A stretch of DNA of 64,000 nucleotides, from NCBI RefSeq assembly GCF_001897285.1, contig NZ_MKSM01000128.1, positions 27,912-91,911 on the forward strand. The letters run 5' to 3'. The notes under the pieces were generated by a model, which was not told the DNA's origin, did no database searches, and saw nothing but the letters and a program-made list of their open reading frames with translations. The position numbers and the translations under genes were made by a program. This document shows, piece by piece, positions 50,492 through 60,623 of the stretch (position 1 is its first letter; each line of letters opens with the position of its first letter). Origin of the DNA: Nitrobacter sp. 62-23 (GTDB taxonomy: Bacteria > Pseudomonadota > Alphaproteobacteria > Rhizobiales > Xanthobacteraceae).

Positions 50492-51797
50492 CTAGACGCT
50501 CAACCTTCTGCAAAAACGGGCTCCCTTTAAGAAAGGGAATTCCAAATATAACTACAGCCGCCGCGGCAGAGGACATAGCGGCCGCTACTGAATACTCCCC
50601 CAATTCCTCCCTCAGCAACATGTAGGTCAAGGCTAGGGTTACGACACTCACACCTGCCATGATCGAGAGTTGCTTCGGGCGCTGTTGCGACTGCCACAAT
50701 TTCGCAAAAACATTTCCAAGAATCAGGAATGCCAATCCCGTTGTCATCCACCACCAGTGATTGGCTACGCGCGAAGCTGCCTCGGCGTCGAAGCGTCCAC
50801 TGAATATGAAGCCGAGCACCGGCGCGCCGAGGAGGCCCACCAGAACTATACCAAGAACGCCTAGTATAGCTGCGGCGGCAGCAGCTTTTCCCAAACTGGC
50901 GCGCACCGCCGCAATTTCGTTATTTGCTACCAAATCGGCAAAATGAGCCAAAATCACGGGCGAGCTAGCCATGATAAGCAGCTGCACCAATGCTGAATGC
51001 AAACGGTAAGCGTATCCGAACGCCGAGTTCGCTCCCTCTCCAAACGAGGCAACCCAGATGGGGGGCAGCGAGACGGTGAGATTGGAAAAAACGACGCCGG
51101 GCAGTATCCACGCCCCCAACAACAGCATTTCTCGCGTCAACGAACGCATTCGTTTAACGGCGAGAAACGGGCCGCTCAAGTGCAATCCGGCAGACCTGAG
51201 CCCCCATAAGCAAATGCCAACCTGGACAGCGAGACCGAGGACTGTTCCCAAAACCAAGTTCGTAAGTCCGCCCTGAGGCCAGGACGCAAGCAGTAATCCA
51301 CCAACGATCCCATTTGCGATCGGCGCGGCCGCCGCAATGGCAAACCGGTTCCGCATGGCGAGCAGGTACCCGATGCAATCGCCCGCCATGTTTAGCGCCA
51401 CAAGAATGGTAAGGTAGGGAAATGCCGTTCCCATCGCGACGATAACAGTGGCGGGCGCCCTGCCCGCCAGCACTGGAACGATAGCAGGACTCCCAAGCGA
51501 CAACAAAATGGTGAAGACTACGCCCACTGAAGCAATGCCCCATAGGACAGCCCGCTCAAACGCGTCAACGTCCGCTGGATTGCCGGCGACCTTTAGCTTG
51601 GCACGGACAGGGAAGAGGCCCGTCTGCAAAAAACCAGCCACAATACCCGAGATTAATGTCGGCAGCACGAGGGCTAGATTGTACCCATCAAGTTCGCTTC
51701 CGACGCCGAAGATGCGCGCGGTAAACCACAACTTGAAGAAGGCAGAGATCTGAGAGGCTGCGGTCAGGACAGCGATGACTGCCAGTTGCTTCTTCAT
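50484..51797 (-). CDS. polysaccharide flippase (Wzx/MurJ-like)
   Basis: [63 protein letters not shown]; multi-TM, MVF-like. Confidence 0.82.
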   Translation of the reverse strand: MKKQLAVIAVLTAASQISAFFKLWFTARIFGVGSELDGYNLALVLPTLISGIVAGFLQTGLFPVRAKLKVAGNPADVDAFERAVLWGIASVGVVFTILLSLGSPAIVPVLAGRAPATVIVAMGTAFPYLTILVALNMAGDCIGYLLAMRNRFAIAAAAPIANGIVGGLLLASWPQGGLTNLVLGTVLGLAVQVGICLWGLRSAGLHLSGPFLAVKRMRSLTREMLLLGAWILPGVVFSNLTVSLPPIWVASFGEGANSAFGYAYRLHSALVQLLIMASSPVILAHFADLVANNEIAAVRASLGKAAAAAAILGVLGIVLVGLLGAPVLGFIFSGRFDAEAASRVANHWWWMTTGLAFLILGNVFAKLWQSQQRPKQLSIMAGVSVVTLALTYMLLREELGEYSVAAAMSSAAAAVVIFGIPFLKGSPFLQKVERLDG

Positions 51798-52864
51798 TAA
51801 AGCGGCGAAGAGTCCAGGACTTCAGCAGTCAGCTTGGACTGGTACCATCCCATGGTTGCTGCCAAACCTTCGCGAACGCGGTACTCCGGAACGTATCCCA
51901 ATAGACGCTGGGCCTTGGAAATATCGGCTTGCGAATGGCGAACATCCCCCGGCCGGAATTCACGGAAGACAATATCGATTTTGGGTATTTGGCCATGCAA
52001 CGACAACTCGGACTGAATTGCGTCCAGCAACTCAGTCAACGACGTGCGATTGCCGACCGCTACATTATAAACCTGATTAAGAGCATCATCTGAATCGGTC
52101 AGGGCCGCCAAAATATTCGCCTGAACAGCATTCGCGATAAAGCAAAAATCCCGACTCGTGTCACCATCGCCATTAATATATACGGGCTCTCCGTTTATCA
52201 AACTCGAAGTCCATTTTGGAATGACAGCGGCATAAGCTCCATTTGGATCTTGTCGTGGACCAAAGACATTGAAATATCTCAGTCCGATTGTCCGGAAACC
52301 ATAGCTTCGCGCAAACACATTCGCATAAAGTTCGTTGACATACTTGGTGACAGCGTAGGGGCTAAGAGGGCGCCCAATCCTGTCCTCCACTTTCGGCAGG
52401 TCGGGATGATCGCCATATGTGCTACTACTTGCGGCATAGGTAAAACTGCGCACCTTCGCATCGCGAGCGGCCACAAGCATATTCAGGAAACCAGTTACAT
52501 TTGCAGCGTTTGTCGATATTGGGTCGGCAATGCTCCTGGGAACGCTGCCAAGAGCTGCCTGGTGGAGCACGTGATCGACAATGCTTGCCTCGTCCCAGTG
52601 CATCGCGCTCGTACAATGTTCAAGCTCGCGCACATCTCCTTCGATGAAGTGAAATCGCGACCACTGATCAGAGGTTACGAGCGAGGAGACCTCATCGAGA
52701 TTTCGTTGATGACCCGTGGCGAAGTTATCCAGACCTACGACTTTCTGGTCCAGCTTCAACAGCGACTCAAGCAGGTTGCTGCCTATAAACCCGGCAACGC
52801 CGGTGATCAGCCAAGTCCGGGGCTTTTGGCGAAGCAATTGTTTAACTTGGTCGTACCGGGTCAT
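51797..52864 (-). CDS. NAD-dependent epimerase, UDP-GlcNAc(A) 4-epimerase-like (WbpP/TviC type)
   Basis: [44 protein letters not shown]...[19 protein letters not shown]. Confidence 0.88.
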   Translation of the reverse strand: MTRYDQVKQLLRQKPRTWLITGVAGFIGSNLLESLLKLDQKVVGLDNFATGHQRNLDEVSSLVTSDQWSRFHFIEGDVRELEHCTSAMHWDEASIVDHVLHQAALGSVPRSIADPISTNAANVTGFLNMLVAARDAKVRSFTYAASSSTYGDHPDLPKVEDRIGRPLSPYAVTKYVNELYANVFARSYGFRTIGLRYFNVFGPRQDPNGAYAAVIPKWTSSLINGEPVYINGDGDTSRDFCFIANAVQANILAALTDSDDALNQVYNVAVGNRTSLTELLDAIQSELSLHGQIPKIDIVFREFRPGDVRHSQADISKAQRLLGYVPEYRVREGLAATMGWYQSKLTAEVLDSSPL

Positions 52865-52874
52865 CTGTTTTCCA

Positions 52875-54152
52875 TCACAACCGGCCGTCGGCAGTTCCAG
52901 CGGGCAGTGTTCCTTTGACATCGTAGACGATGGCCCCAGGCTCGCCCAGCGCCCTAATGCCATCGCTACCCATCGAGACGAATTCTTTGTGGCCAACCGC
53001 AATGATGATTGCCGAATAACGGCCGTTTTCCGGCAGCTCCGACAGACAATGCAGGCCGTACTCATGATGCGCCTCGGCCGCATCAACCCACGGATCGTAT
53101 ATATCAACGCCTACATTATAGGATTGCAGTTGGCTGACGATGTCGACGACCTTTGTGTTTCGTATGTCTGGGCAGTTTTCCTTGAAAGTCAAACCGAGCA
53201 CCAGAATGTGGCCCCCGAGAACTTGTTTGCCCTTGCGCAGCATCAGCTTGACAGTTTCATCAGCAATGTAAGCGGCCATGTTGTCGTTGATACGCCGACC
53301 GGCTAGAATAACCTCCGGGTGATAACCGACTTCTTGAGCCTTATGGGTGAGATAGTAAGGATCCACACCAATACAGTGGCCACCCACCAGCCCCGGACGG
53401 AAAGGAAGAAAGTTCCATTTTGTCTCGGCGGCCTTCAAGACCTCCAAGGTGTCAATCCCGAGACGTTGAAAAATCAGGCTCAGCTCGTTCATAAGGGCAA
53501 TGTTGAGATCGCGCTGCGTATTCTCGATCACTTTTGCGGCCTCCGCCACGCGAATGCTACTCGCACGATGTGTGCCGGCCGTTATAATCTGCGCATACAG
53601 CCCGTCGACGGCTTCGGCGACCTCGGGGGTGCTTCCGCTCGTCACTTTCTGAATCGAGGTCAATCGGTGGCTCTTGTCACCAGGATTGATTCGTTCGGGG
53701 CTATAGCCGCAGAAAAAACCCTCGTTGAAACGGAGTCCGGACGACGCCTCCAACACCGGGGCGCAAATCTCTTCGGTGCAACCAGGGTAAACCGTGGACT
53801 CGTAGACGACGATGGCGCCCGACTTCATCACGCTCCCGACCGTCCTGCTCGCTGCAAGCAAGGGTGATAGATCCGGCCGGTTCGCCCGATCGATCGGGGT
53901 GGGAACGGTCACGATGAAAATGCTGCAGTTCGCGAGATCCTCGAGATTGGTACTGAACTCAAGCCCAATGGCGGAACGGATCTCTTCGTCACTCACTTCC
54001 AGTGTGCTGTCCGAATTACGACGGAGTTCATCAATTCGCTTCTGGTTTACATCAAATCCCAGCACCGACCTCTGCTTGCCGAATTCCACGGCCAAGGGAA
54101 GGCCTACATAACCCAGACCCACGACGGCAATTTTCTTGTTGGCAGTGTCCAT
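52875..54152 (-). CDS. nucleotide-sugar dehydrogenase, UDP-HexNAc 6-dehydrogenase-like (TviB/WbpO type)
   Basis: [39 protein letters not shown]...[39 protein letters not shown]. Confidence 0.9.
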   Translation of the reverse strand: MDTANKKIAVVGLGYVGLPLAVEFGKQRSVLGFDVNQKRIDELRRNSDSTLEVSDEEIRSAIGLEFSTNLEDLANCSIFIVTVPTPIDRANRPDLSPLLAASRTVGSVMKSGAIVVYESTVYPGCTEEICAPVLEASSGLRFNEGFFCGYSPERINPGDKSHRLTSIQKVTSGSTPEVAEAVDGLYAQIITAGTHRASSIRVAEAAKVIENTQRDLNIALMNELSLIFQRLGIDTLEVLKAAETKWNFLPFRPGLVGGHCIGVDPYYLTHKAQEVGYHPEVILAGRRINDNMAAYIADETVKLMLRKGKQVLGGHILVLGLTFKENCPDIRNTKVVDIVSQLQSYNVGVDIYDPWVDAAEAHHEYGLHCLSELPENGRYSAIIIAVGHKEFVSMGSDGIRALGEPGAIVYDVKGTLPAGTADGRL

Positions 54153-54392
54153 TCTCAAGCCCTTCACCACCTAGGCGGTTCTGCGAACGTTCATAACCGT
54201 CATCGAACGGGCTGCGCAACCTGGGTGCTGCTGCCCGACCGGCTAGTCTTAATCCATTTACGAGGTGACCACAGGCTAGACTCGCCTTCGGCTCTCCAAC
54301 GACGGAGCCAGCATTGCCGGCCACGATGTTAAGCCCGCGACTATTGAGAGATATGTTTCCACTGCGACGCTTCTACCGAAATGCTACGGGTG

Positions 54393-55646
54393 TCATGCTA
54401 TTCGGAGCTTGTCTCCCCCGCCTTTCCCGATAGCAGTTTGCACCAGAATGTAACACTCAAGTGCGATTGATTGTAGCTTAAGATAGTCCGCATCAGAGAT
54501 GGCCAGCTTCTCCGGGGAGCTCATATCAATTCCACGGATTTGGGAAAGTCCAGTTATACCAGGCTTGGCGGCGTACACGCCCCTGCGCAAGCGCGCAGCG
54601 ACCACTTCCGTCTGGGATGGCAACGAGGGACGAGGCCCTACCAAGCTCATGTCGTTCATCAATATATTCAGCACCTGAGGCAATTCGTCGATCTTGGTTC
54701 GTCGGAGGAACGCCCCCAATTTGGTGACCGACGAGGCAGAAACCTCATGAGTACCGGTATTCCGCGTCCCGACATACATGGTCCGAAACTTGAAGCAGGT
54801 GAACGTACGCTGGTGCCATCCAACACGCATTTGACGGAAAAACGCGGGTCCCCGGGATTCCAGCCTTATAGCGATCCCGATGATGATCAGCAGCCAACCG
54901 AACAGGACTACGACGCCCACAGCAAACGCCAGATCAACAATGCGCTTGCAGACTGCAAAAAAAAGATTCTCGGTCTGACCATCGGTCACAATCATGCGTG
55001 CGTCGCTGGGACCGGCCGGTTCGGAAATCTCAGCGATCGCTGCCGCGATCCTGTCAGCGCTCACAGTAGGCTTCATTGTTGAAAAAAGAGCCAGCGCGAC
55101 GGTCCGGATACTCTTGGGAAGCCGGTTTAGCACACACAGCCTTCCGGAAAACTTCTCACCGGTAACTGCTGGAAGATAGACGGTGCAGACGTCTCCATCA
55201 GCCATCGCTTCCAGTCTTTTTGTGGCCTCTCGTTTGGTCTTTGCGTAGAATGACGACGCCGATGGGTCGAGCGCATGTATGGACGACACGTAGATAAACT
55301 TTCGAACGCCTGCTTCTCGGGCCCGCCTGTAAGTTTCGATTGCCAGATCAACATTCACCGACACGAAGTCGTCGTAACCTGCTTTTATATTGTTATTGAG
55401 GACAGCCAAATGGATAAGCATGTCATAGCCGATGGCTCTTGTTGCAATTTCGTCGTAACCGATAGCCTTACAACCCGAAAACGACTTACCTAATGCGACT
55501 GGATTTCGTCCCACGAGGAGCAGGTTCGCACCATCAGCGACTAGACGAGGGACCAACTCGCGACCGACGGAACCGCCCGCACCTGTGACGACAATTCGCA
55601 GTGGTTGCGACCGACTATGAGCGAGAGGCATAACGAGGCGCATCAT
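54393..55646 (-). CDS. Fusion: N-terminal NAD(P)-binding SDR domain + C-terminal polyprenyl-phosphate sugar transferase
   Basis: RIVVTGAGGSVGRELVPRLVADGANLLLVGRN...; C-terminus RIVDLAFAVGVVVLFGWLLIIIGIAIRLESRGPAFFRQMRVGWHQRTFTCFKFRTM...RRTKIDELPQVLNILMNDMSLVGPRPSLPSQ. Confidence 0.9.
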   Translation of the reverse strand: MMRLVMPLAHSRSQPLRIVVTGAGGSVGRELVPRLVADGANLLLVGRNPVALGKSFSGCKAIGYDEIATRAIGYDMLIHLAVLNNNIKAGYDDFVSVNVDLAIETYRRAREAGVRKFIYVSSIHALDPSASSFYAKTKREATKRLEAMADGDVCTVYLPAVTGEKFSGRLCVLNRLPKSIRTVALALFSTMKPTVSADRIAAAIAEISEPAGPSDARMIVTDGQTENLFFAVCKRIVDLAFAVGVVVLFGWLLIIIGIAIRLESRGPAFFRQMRVGWHQRTFTCFKFRTMYVGTRNTGTHEVSASSVTKLGAFLRRTKIDELPQVLNILMNDMSLVGPRPSLPSQTEVVAARLRRGVYAAKPGITGLSQIRGIDMSSPEKLAISDADYLKLQSIALECYILVQTAIGKGGGDKLRIA

Positions 55647-55943
55647 CGTCTCCCCAATGATCGGACGTCGCTCTTCGTCACAATACCGAGTAGTATATGC
55701 CATGCGATTTGGTCATCAGATCCCACCAATGCCCCTTCAGCTAATTATTCCTGTTCTAGATCAAGCATGTTCTTGTTCGTCCGCCGTAAACGGTTCTCAA
55801 GCTCGTTGCACACTCTCCCGACCACCGTGTATTCAACGGAAAAGCGCTTATGAGCCTCTCAGTGAACGGCCATAACGGACCAAGGGATGACTACGCCTTC
55901 ACTTGTACTTTGAAACATTCCAACTTTCCAGCCATGCGGTGAT

Positions 55944-57353
55944 GTGGCAGTTCAGAAGTTCGCTGGAATCGCAAGTTTTGCCACTCCTTTCGAATCCGGA
56001 GTCCGTTGCGGCGGGCGCAGCCCAAACGTCCGACTCCACGCCCTGAACCAGATATTTCGAATGCAGTACGCGAGCTCAGACCAGAACACCGCGGCAGGAA
56101 ACGAGATGTGGACGCGCCGGTTGTGGGGCGATTGGGCCAGCGTTTCGCGCAGATCGCGCCTGGCAGATCAGTTCGCGATTTTGATGGCGATATCGCTGCC
56201 CTGGTCGACCACCGTCCTGGGCATCTTTACTGTGCTCTGGCTGATCACCCTGGCGACGGTGATCGATATATTCCAGTTCCGGACGCAGCTCAGCCGCCCT
56301 GCCTGCTGGCTGCCCGTCGCCCTGTTTTGTCTTGCGGTCGCCGGAATGGCATGGGCCGATGCGCCCCTGGGAGCGCGGACTTATGCTGTAGGAACGATGG
56401 CCAAGCTCCTGGCCATTCCGCTGCTGATCTACCAGTTCGAGCGCTCGGAAAATGGAATCAGGATTCTTCTCGCTTTCCTTGCGTCGTGTACGGCGCTGCT
56501 TGCGCTGTCCTGGCTCAACTGGCTCGATCCGCGAACGGTGCTGCCGTCGGGTCGCCCGATCGGCGTTCCTGTCAAGAACTGGATCACGCAGGGCGTCGAA
56601 TTCGTGTTGTGCATCTTCGGCGCCGCCGCGCTTGCGGTCGTCATGTGGCGGAAACAACGGCCCTATGCCGCGACGGGATTTGCTTTGCTTGGCGTCGCTT
56701 TCTTCCTCAACATGGCCTTTGTAGCGTCTTCCCGGACATCCCTTGTCTCGCTTCCGGTCCTTTTGCTGATTTCGACCTTGCGATACATCGGATGGCGCCG
56801 TGCGATCGCGCTCAATCTGATGATCGTCATTGCTGCGATGCTCACTTGGTTCCTTGCGCCCAACCTGCGAAAGCGCATCGACAGCATCCAGCAGGAATAT
56901 TCGCTGCGAGATAGCCGGATCACCTCCGTTGGCCTTCGACTCGAATACTGGTCCCACGCACGCAAGTTCATCAGCAGCGCTCCGCTGATCGGTCACGGCA
57001 CGGGCTCGATAAAAACTCTTTTCGAGCGCGAAGCCGTTGGCAAAACTGTGACCGATGAGCAGGTCGTCGCCAACCCGCACAACCAGACGCTCTATTTCGC
57101 GATCGAATGGGGCGCGATCGGAGTGATACTGCTTTATGCGATGTGGATAACGCATTTCCTGCTGTTCACGGAAATGCGCTGGATATCCTGGCTCGGCACC
57201 ATCGTGGTGAGCCAGAATATCTTCGATTCGCTGTTCAATTCGCACCTCTCCGATTACGTCGAGGGCTGGATTTACGTGCTCGGCGTCGGCGTTGCAGCCG
57301 GCATGGTTTCGAGAACCCGCAAACCGCCGCCGACTGCCGCGCCTTCCGGTTGA
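55944..57353 (+). CDS. O-antigen ligase/Wzy-like polymerase membrane protein
   Basis: Multi-TM with LIGHGTGSIKTLFEREAVGKTVTDEQVVANPHNQTLYFAIEWGAIGVILLYAMW; Wzy_C pattern. True start may be downstream of 55944. Confidence 0.82.
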   Translation: MAVQKFAGIASFATPFESGVRCGGRSPNVRLHALNQIFRMQYASSDQNTAAGNEMWTRRLWGDWASVSRRSRLADQFAILMAISLPWSTTVLGIFTVLWLITLATVIDIFQFRTQLSRPACWLPVALFCLAVAGMAWADAPLGARTYAVGTMAKLLAIPLLIYQFERSENGIRILLAFLASCTALLALSWLNWLDPRTVLPSGRPIGVPVKNWITQGVEFVLCIFGAAALAVVMWRKQRPYAATGFALLGVAFFLNMAFVASSRTSLVSLPVLLLISTLRYIGWRRAIALNLMIVIAAMLTWFLAPNLRKRIDSIQQEYSLRDSRITSVGLRLEYWSHARKFISSAPLIGHGTGSIKTLFEREAVGKTVTDEQVVANPHNQTLYFAIEWGAIGVILLYAMWITHFLLFTEMRWISWLGTIVVSQNIFDSLFNSHLSDYVEGWIYVLGVGVAAGMVSRTRKPPPTAAPSG

Positions 57354-57415
57354 CAGGGTCCCGCGAGCCGGCGGACGTCGGTGCGGCGCGCGCCAGCCTC
57401 CCGACGATCCCCGGT

Positions 57416-58615
57416 TCAGGCAACGGCGGCCTTCGGCATCACGGCAACGTCGCGTCCCTTGAGCACGTCCATGGCCGCCGCAACGCCGCCAGCGCGATGC
57501 GGTAACTTGGCGATATCGAGGCTCATTTCGATGCCGGCCAGCGCCCCAATCATCGTCAGGTCGTTCATATGGCCGAGATGGCCGATGCGGAAAGCCTTGC
57601 CCTTGAGCTTGTTGAGGCCGGCGCCGAGCGACATGTCGAAATTGTCGAGCACCACCTTGCGGAAAGCATCGGCATCATGTGCGCCAGGAACCATCACCGC
57701 GGTCAGAGCCGGCGAATAGGCGTGCGGATCCTGGCAGACGAGATCCAGCCCCCAGGCCTTCACGGCAGCGCGGGTCGCAGCGCCGTGACGCTTGTGGCGA
57801 GCCCAGACGTTCTCCAGGCCCTCCTCTTCCATCATCGCAATCGCAACCTTCAAACCGTAGAGCAGATTGGTGGCCGGCGTGAACGGAAACGAGCCTTCCT
57901 TGTTGTTGGCGATCATGGCGTGCCAGTCCCAGTAGGACCGCGTCGAGGTGTTGGCCTTCGAGGCCGCCAGCGATTTTTCCGACAACGCATTGAACCCAAG
58001 GCCCGGCGGCAGCATCATGCCTTTCTGGGAACCCGCGATCGACACGTCGATGCCCCAGGCGTCATGCTCGTATTCGAGCGAGCCGAGGCCGGAGATGGTG
58101 TCGACCATCAGCAGCGCCGGATGCTTGGTGCGATCAAGAACCTTGCGGACCTCGAGCGGATAGGTCACGCAACTCGTCGAAGTCTCGTTGTGCACGATCA
58201 TGACGGCCTTGATCTTGTGCTCCCGGTCCGCCTTCAGCCGCTCCTCGATCAGGTCCAAAGGCGCGCCGCGGCGCCAGTCGGTCGGCAGCACATCGACGTC
58301 GAGCTTGAACTTCCCGGCCATCGCGAGCCACAAGGTCGCGAACTGGCCGGTCTCAGCCATCAGCACTTTGTCGCCCGGCGACAGCGTGTTGACGATCGCG
58401 GCTTCCCAGGCGCCGGTGCCCGACGATGGAAAGATGATGACCGGCTGCTTGGTGCGGAAAATTCGCTGGATTGCCGCCAGCACCGCAAAGCCGAGCACCG
58501 CGAATTCCGGACCGCGATGATCCAGAACCGGCATATCGATGGCTCGCAGCACGCGGTCCGGCACGTTGGTGGGGCCTGGGATCTGGAGAAAATGTCGTCC
58601 TGTGTGCAGCGTCAT
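57416..58615 (-). CDS. serine--glyoxylate aminotransferase-like class V aminotransferase
   Basis: MTLHTGRHFLQIPGPTNVPDRVLRAIDMPVLDHRGPEF...VDTISGLGSLEYEHDAWGIDVSIAGSQKGMMLPPGLGF. Confidence 0.92.
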   Translation of the reverse strand: MTLHTGRHFLQIPGPTNVPDRVLRAIDMPVLDHRGPEFAVLGFAVLAAIQRIFRTKQPVIIFPSSGTGAWEAAIVNTLSPGDKVLMAETGQFATLWLAMAGKFKLDVDVLPTDWRRGAPLDLIEERLKADREHKIKAVMIVHNETSTSCVTYPLEVRKVLDRTKHPALLMVDTISGLGSLEYEHDAWGIDVSIAGSQKGMMLPPGLGFNALSEKSLAASKANTSTRSYWDWHAMIANNKEGSFPFTPATNLLYGLKVAIAMMEEEGLENVWARHKRHGAATRAAVKAWGLDLVCQDPHAYSPALTAVMVPGAHDADAFRKVVLDNFDMSLGAGLNKLKGKAFRIGHLGHMNDLTMIGALAGIEMSLDIAKLPHRAGGVAAAMDVLKGRDVAVMPKAAVA

Positions 58616-58908
58616 CTGGGGGCCTTTCGGGGAGACTTATGTTGCAGGTGTTGCAGGTTCGAATATCACTATCCAGCGGGGTTGTCCCGCGCCCGTCAAT
58701 ATTTAAGAATGCACGACCTTACCCTGTCGGAGGCCGTCACGGCGGCGCCATGTTCGGTCGTCTGATCTGCGCGCGATTGGCGGAGGCCGATAACGGGGCA
58801 TTGACAGCGACCGGGGCGGGCCCGAACATGGAACAAACCCACCTCGGTTCCGGATCAAGCCATGCGCAGCGCCATGCGACGCGATCCGCAGCACAGGAGA
58901 TCGGCCCG

Positions 58909-59181
58909 ATGATGACATTCAGGATTCTTGCAGCGGCCGCCGTGGCGTCGATGGCCCTTTCCGTGCCCGCGCTGGCCCGGTCTCATCACCACAGGCACCA
59001 TCATCACCATAGTTATGACCGACATCACTCCTCCGAGACTGATATCTACCTTCACAACTACGGGCCCGCGGTCACGCCTGACCAGCCTTTCGCCTATTAC
59101 GACGGACCGGCGGCCGTGCGCTGCAAGCAAAGCGCCGCCTCCTATCGGGGACAGGACGGCCGCAGGCATCCCTGCAACTGA
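58909..59181 (+). CDS. small secreted histidine-rich protein
   Basis: MMTFRILAAAAVASMALSVPALARSHHHRHHHHHSYDRHHSSETDIYLHNYGPAV...RCKQSAASYRGQDGRRHPCN. Confidence 0.65.
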   Translation: MMTFRILAAAAVASMALSVPALARSHHHRHHHHHSYDRHHSSETDIYLHNYGPAVTPDQPFAYYDGPAAVRCKQSAASYRGQDGRRHPCN

Positions 59182-59276
59182 CTCACCGCCCGAAACTAAC
59201 TGTGCATAGCGCGTAGCGCGACTGCACACCTGCGCGTAGAGTGGTCGCAAAGACGGGAAAGACCACGAGACGCATA

Positions 59277-59471
59277 ATGGACAAGCCGAACAAGGGATAC
59301 GACTACAGGCGCTACCGGAACCTGCTGGCCGAGGCCACGGACGAATCGAAGCGGCTGGCATTCATTGACCTGCTGATCGAGGAAGGCGCGCGGGACCAAC
59401 TGACGCGCGAGCGGATCAGCCAGCTTGGCCTGACCACAAGGCCGGCGGAGCGGTCGCGCGTCAGGGCGTAG
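59277..59471 (+). CDS. small hypothetical protein
   Basis: MDKPNKGYDYRRYRNLLAEATDESKRLAFIDLLIEEGARDQLTRERISQLGLTTRP. Confidence 0.55.
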   Translation: MDKPNKGYDYRRYRNLLAEATDESKRLAFIDLLIEEGARDQLTRERISQLGLTTRPAERSRVRA

Positions 59472-59490
59472 CATCCCGAAACAGAACAGG

Positions 59491-59928
59491 GTGGTGCAGG
59501 TGCCGGCCTACGACGATCAGAATATTTTCGCGAAGATCCTTCGCGGCGAGATACCGTGCTTCCAGGTCTACGAAAACGCGAGCACGTTCGCGTTCCTGGA
59601 CATCATGCCGCGCGTGCCCGGCCACACTTTGGTGATTCCGAAGGCCCCTGCCCGCGGAATCCTCGACATTTCACCGGACGATTTCGCTGAAGTCGCGCGC
59701 ACCTCGAAGACGATCGCGATCGCCGCCATGAAAGCCTTTGATGCGGACGGCATCATCGTCCAGCAGTTCAGCGAAGCCGCCAGCGGACAGGTGGTGTTTC
59801 ACCTGCATATGCACGTCATGCCGATGAAGTCGGGCGTCCAATTGCTGCCGCCCCAGAGCCGGAAAGAGGACGTCAAAGTGCTGGAGGATCACGCGGCGCG
59901 GCTGATCGCCGCACTCGGCGGGGCCTAA
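59491..59928 (+). CDS. HIT family hydrolase
   Basis: NIFAKILRGEIPCFQVYENASTFAFLDIMPRVPGHTLVIPK...GQVVFHLHMHVMP (HxHxH). Confidence 0.93.
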   Translation: MVQVPAYDDQNIFAKILRGEIPCFQVYENASTFAFLDIMPRVPGHTLVIPKAPARGILDISPDDFAEVARTSKTIAIAAMKAFDADGIIVQQFSEAASGQVVFHLHMHVMPMKSGVQLLPPQSRKEDVKVLEDHAARLIAALGGA

Positions 59929-60623
59929 ACGCCGAGATAGCGTTGCAGGATGTCCGGCTGCGCCTTGAGTTCCCTCGCCGGCCCCTCATGCACGATATGG
60001 CCGTTGTTGATGATATAGATGCGCTGGGCGAGCGCGAGCGTCGCCGCCAGGTTCTGCTCCACCAGCACGATGGTCTGGCCGGCGGCGGCCAGATCGCGGC
60101 AGGCTTTCATCAAATCTTTCACGATCACCGGCGCGAGCCCCTCGAACGGCTCGTCGAGCAGGACGATCTTGGGATCGCGGATCAGAGCGCGCGCGATCGC
60201 CAGCATCTGCTGCTCGCCGCCAGATAGCTCGTTGCCACGGTTATTGCGCCGTTCCTTCAGCCGCGGAAACATCTCATAGATGCGGCCGAGCGGCCAGCGT
60301 TTGGAGGCCGTCAGCCCCGCGAGCACGATGTTTTCCTCGACGCTGAGGCTGCCGAAAATGCGGCGCTCCTCATGCACGAGTTGCATCCCGGCCTGCGCGA
60401 TCTTGTGGCTCTTGCGGCCGGCGACATCGGTGCCGTCGAAGGTCACGCTGCCGCTGCGCGGTGTGATCACGCCCATCAGGCTCTTCAGCGTGGTGCTCTT
60501 GCCGGCGCCGTTACGCCCGAGCAGCGCCACGACCTCGTTGCGCTCGACGCGCATCGAGACGTCGAAGAGGATGTGGGAATCCCCGTAATAGCTGTTCAGA
60601 CCCTTGACCTCGAGCAGGCTCAT
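59925..60623 (-). CDS. livF: branched-chain amino acid-type ABC transporter ATP-binding protein
   Basis: LLGRNGAGKSTTLKSLMGVITPRSGSV...NELSGGEQQMLAIARALIRDPKIVLLDEPFEGLAP. Confidence 0.93.
   Translation of the reverse strand: MSLLEVKGLNSYYGDSHILFDVSMRVERNEVVALLGRNGAGKSTTLKSLMGVITPRSGSVTFDGTDVAGRKSHKIAQAGMQLVHEERRIFGSLSVEENIVLAGLTASKRWPLGRIYEMFPRLKERRNNRGNELSGGEQQMLAIARALIRDPKIVLLDEPFEGLAPVIVKDLMKACRDLAAAGQTIVLVEQNLAATLALAQRIYIINNGHIVHEGPARELKAQPDILQRYLGV

Noticed and set aside
56076-57245. 389-aa minus-strand ORF opposite the O-antigen ligase
   Set aside because: Highly charged, no domain; the + strand encodes a hydrophobic multi-TM protein with a Wzy_C-like motif.
57569-58765. 398-aa + strand ORF opposite the class V aminotransferase
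   Set aside because: Antisense shadow of a conserved aminotransferase.
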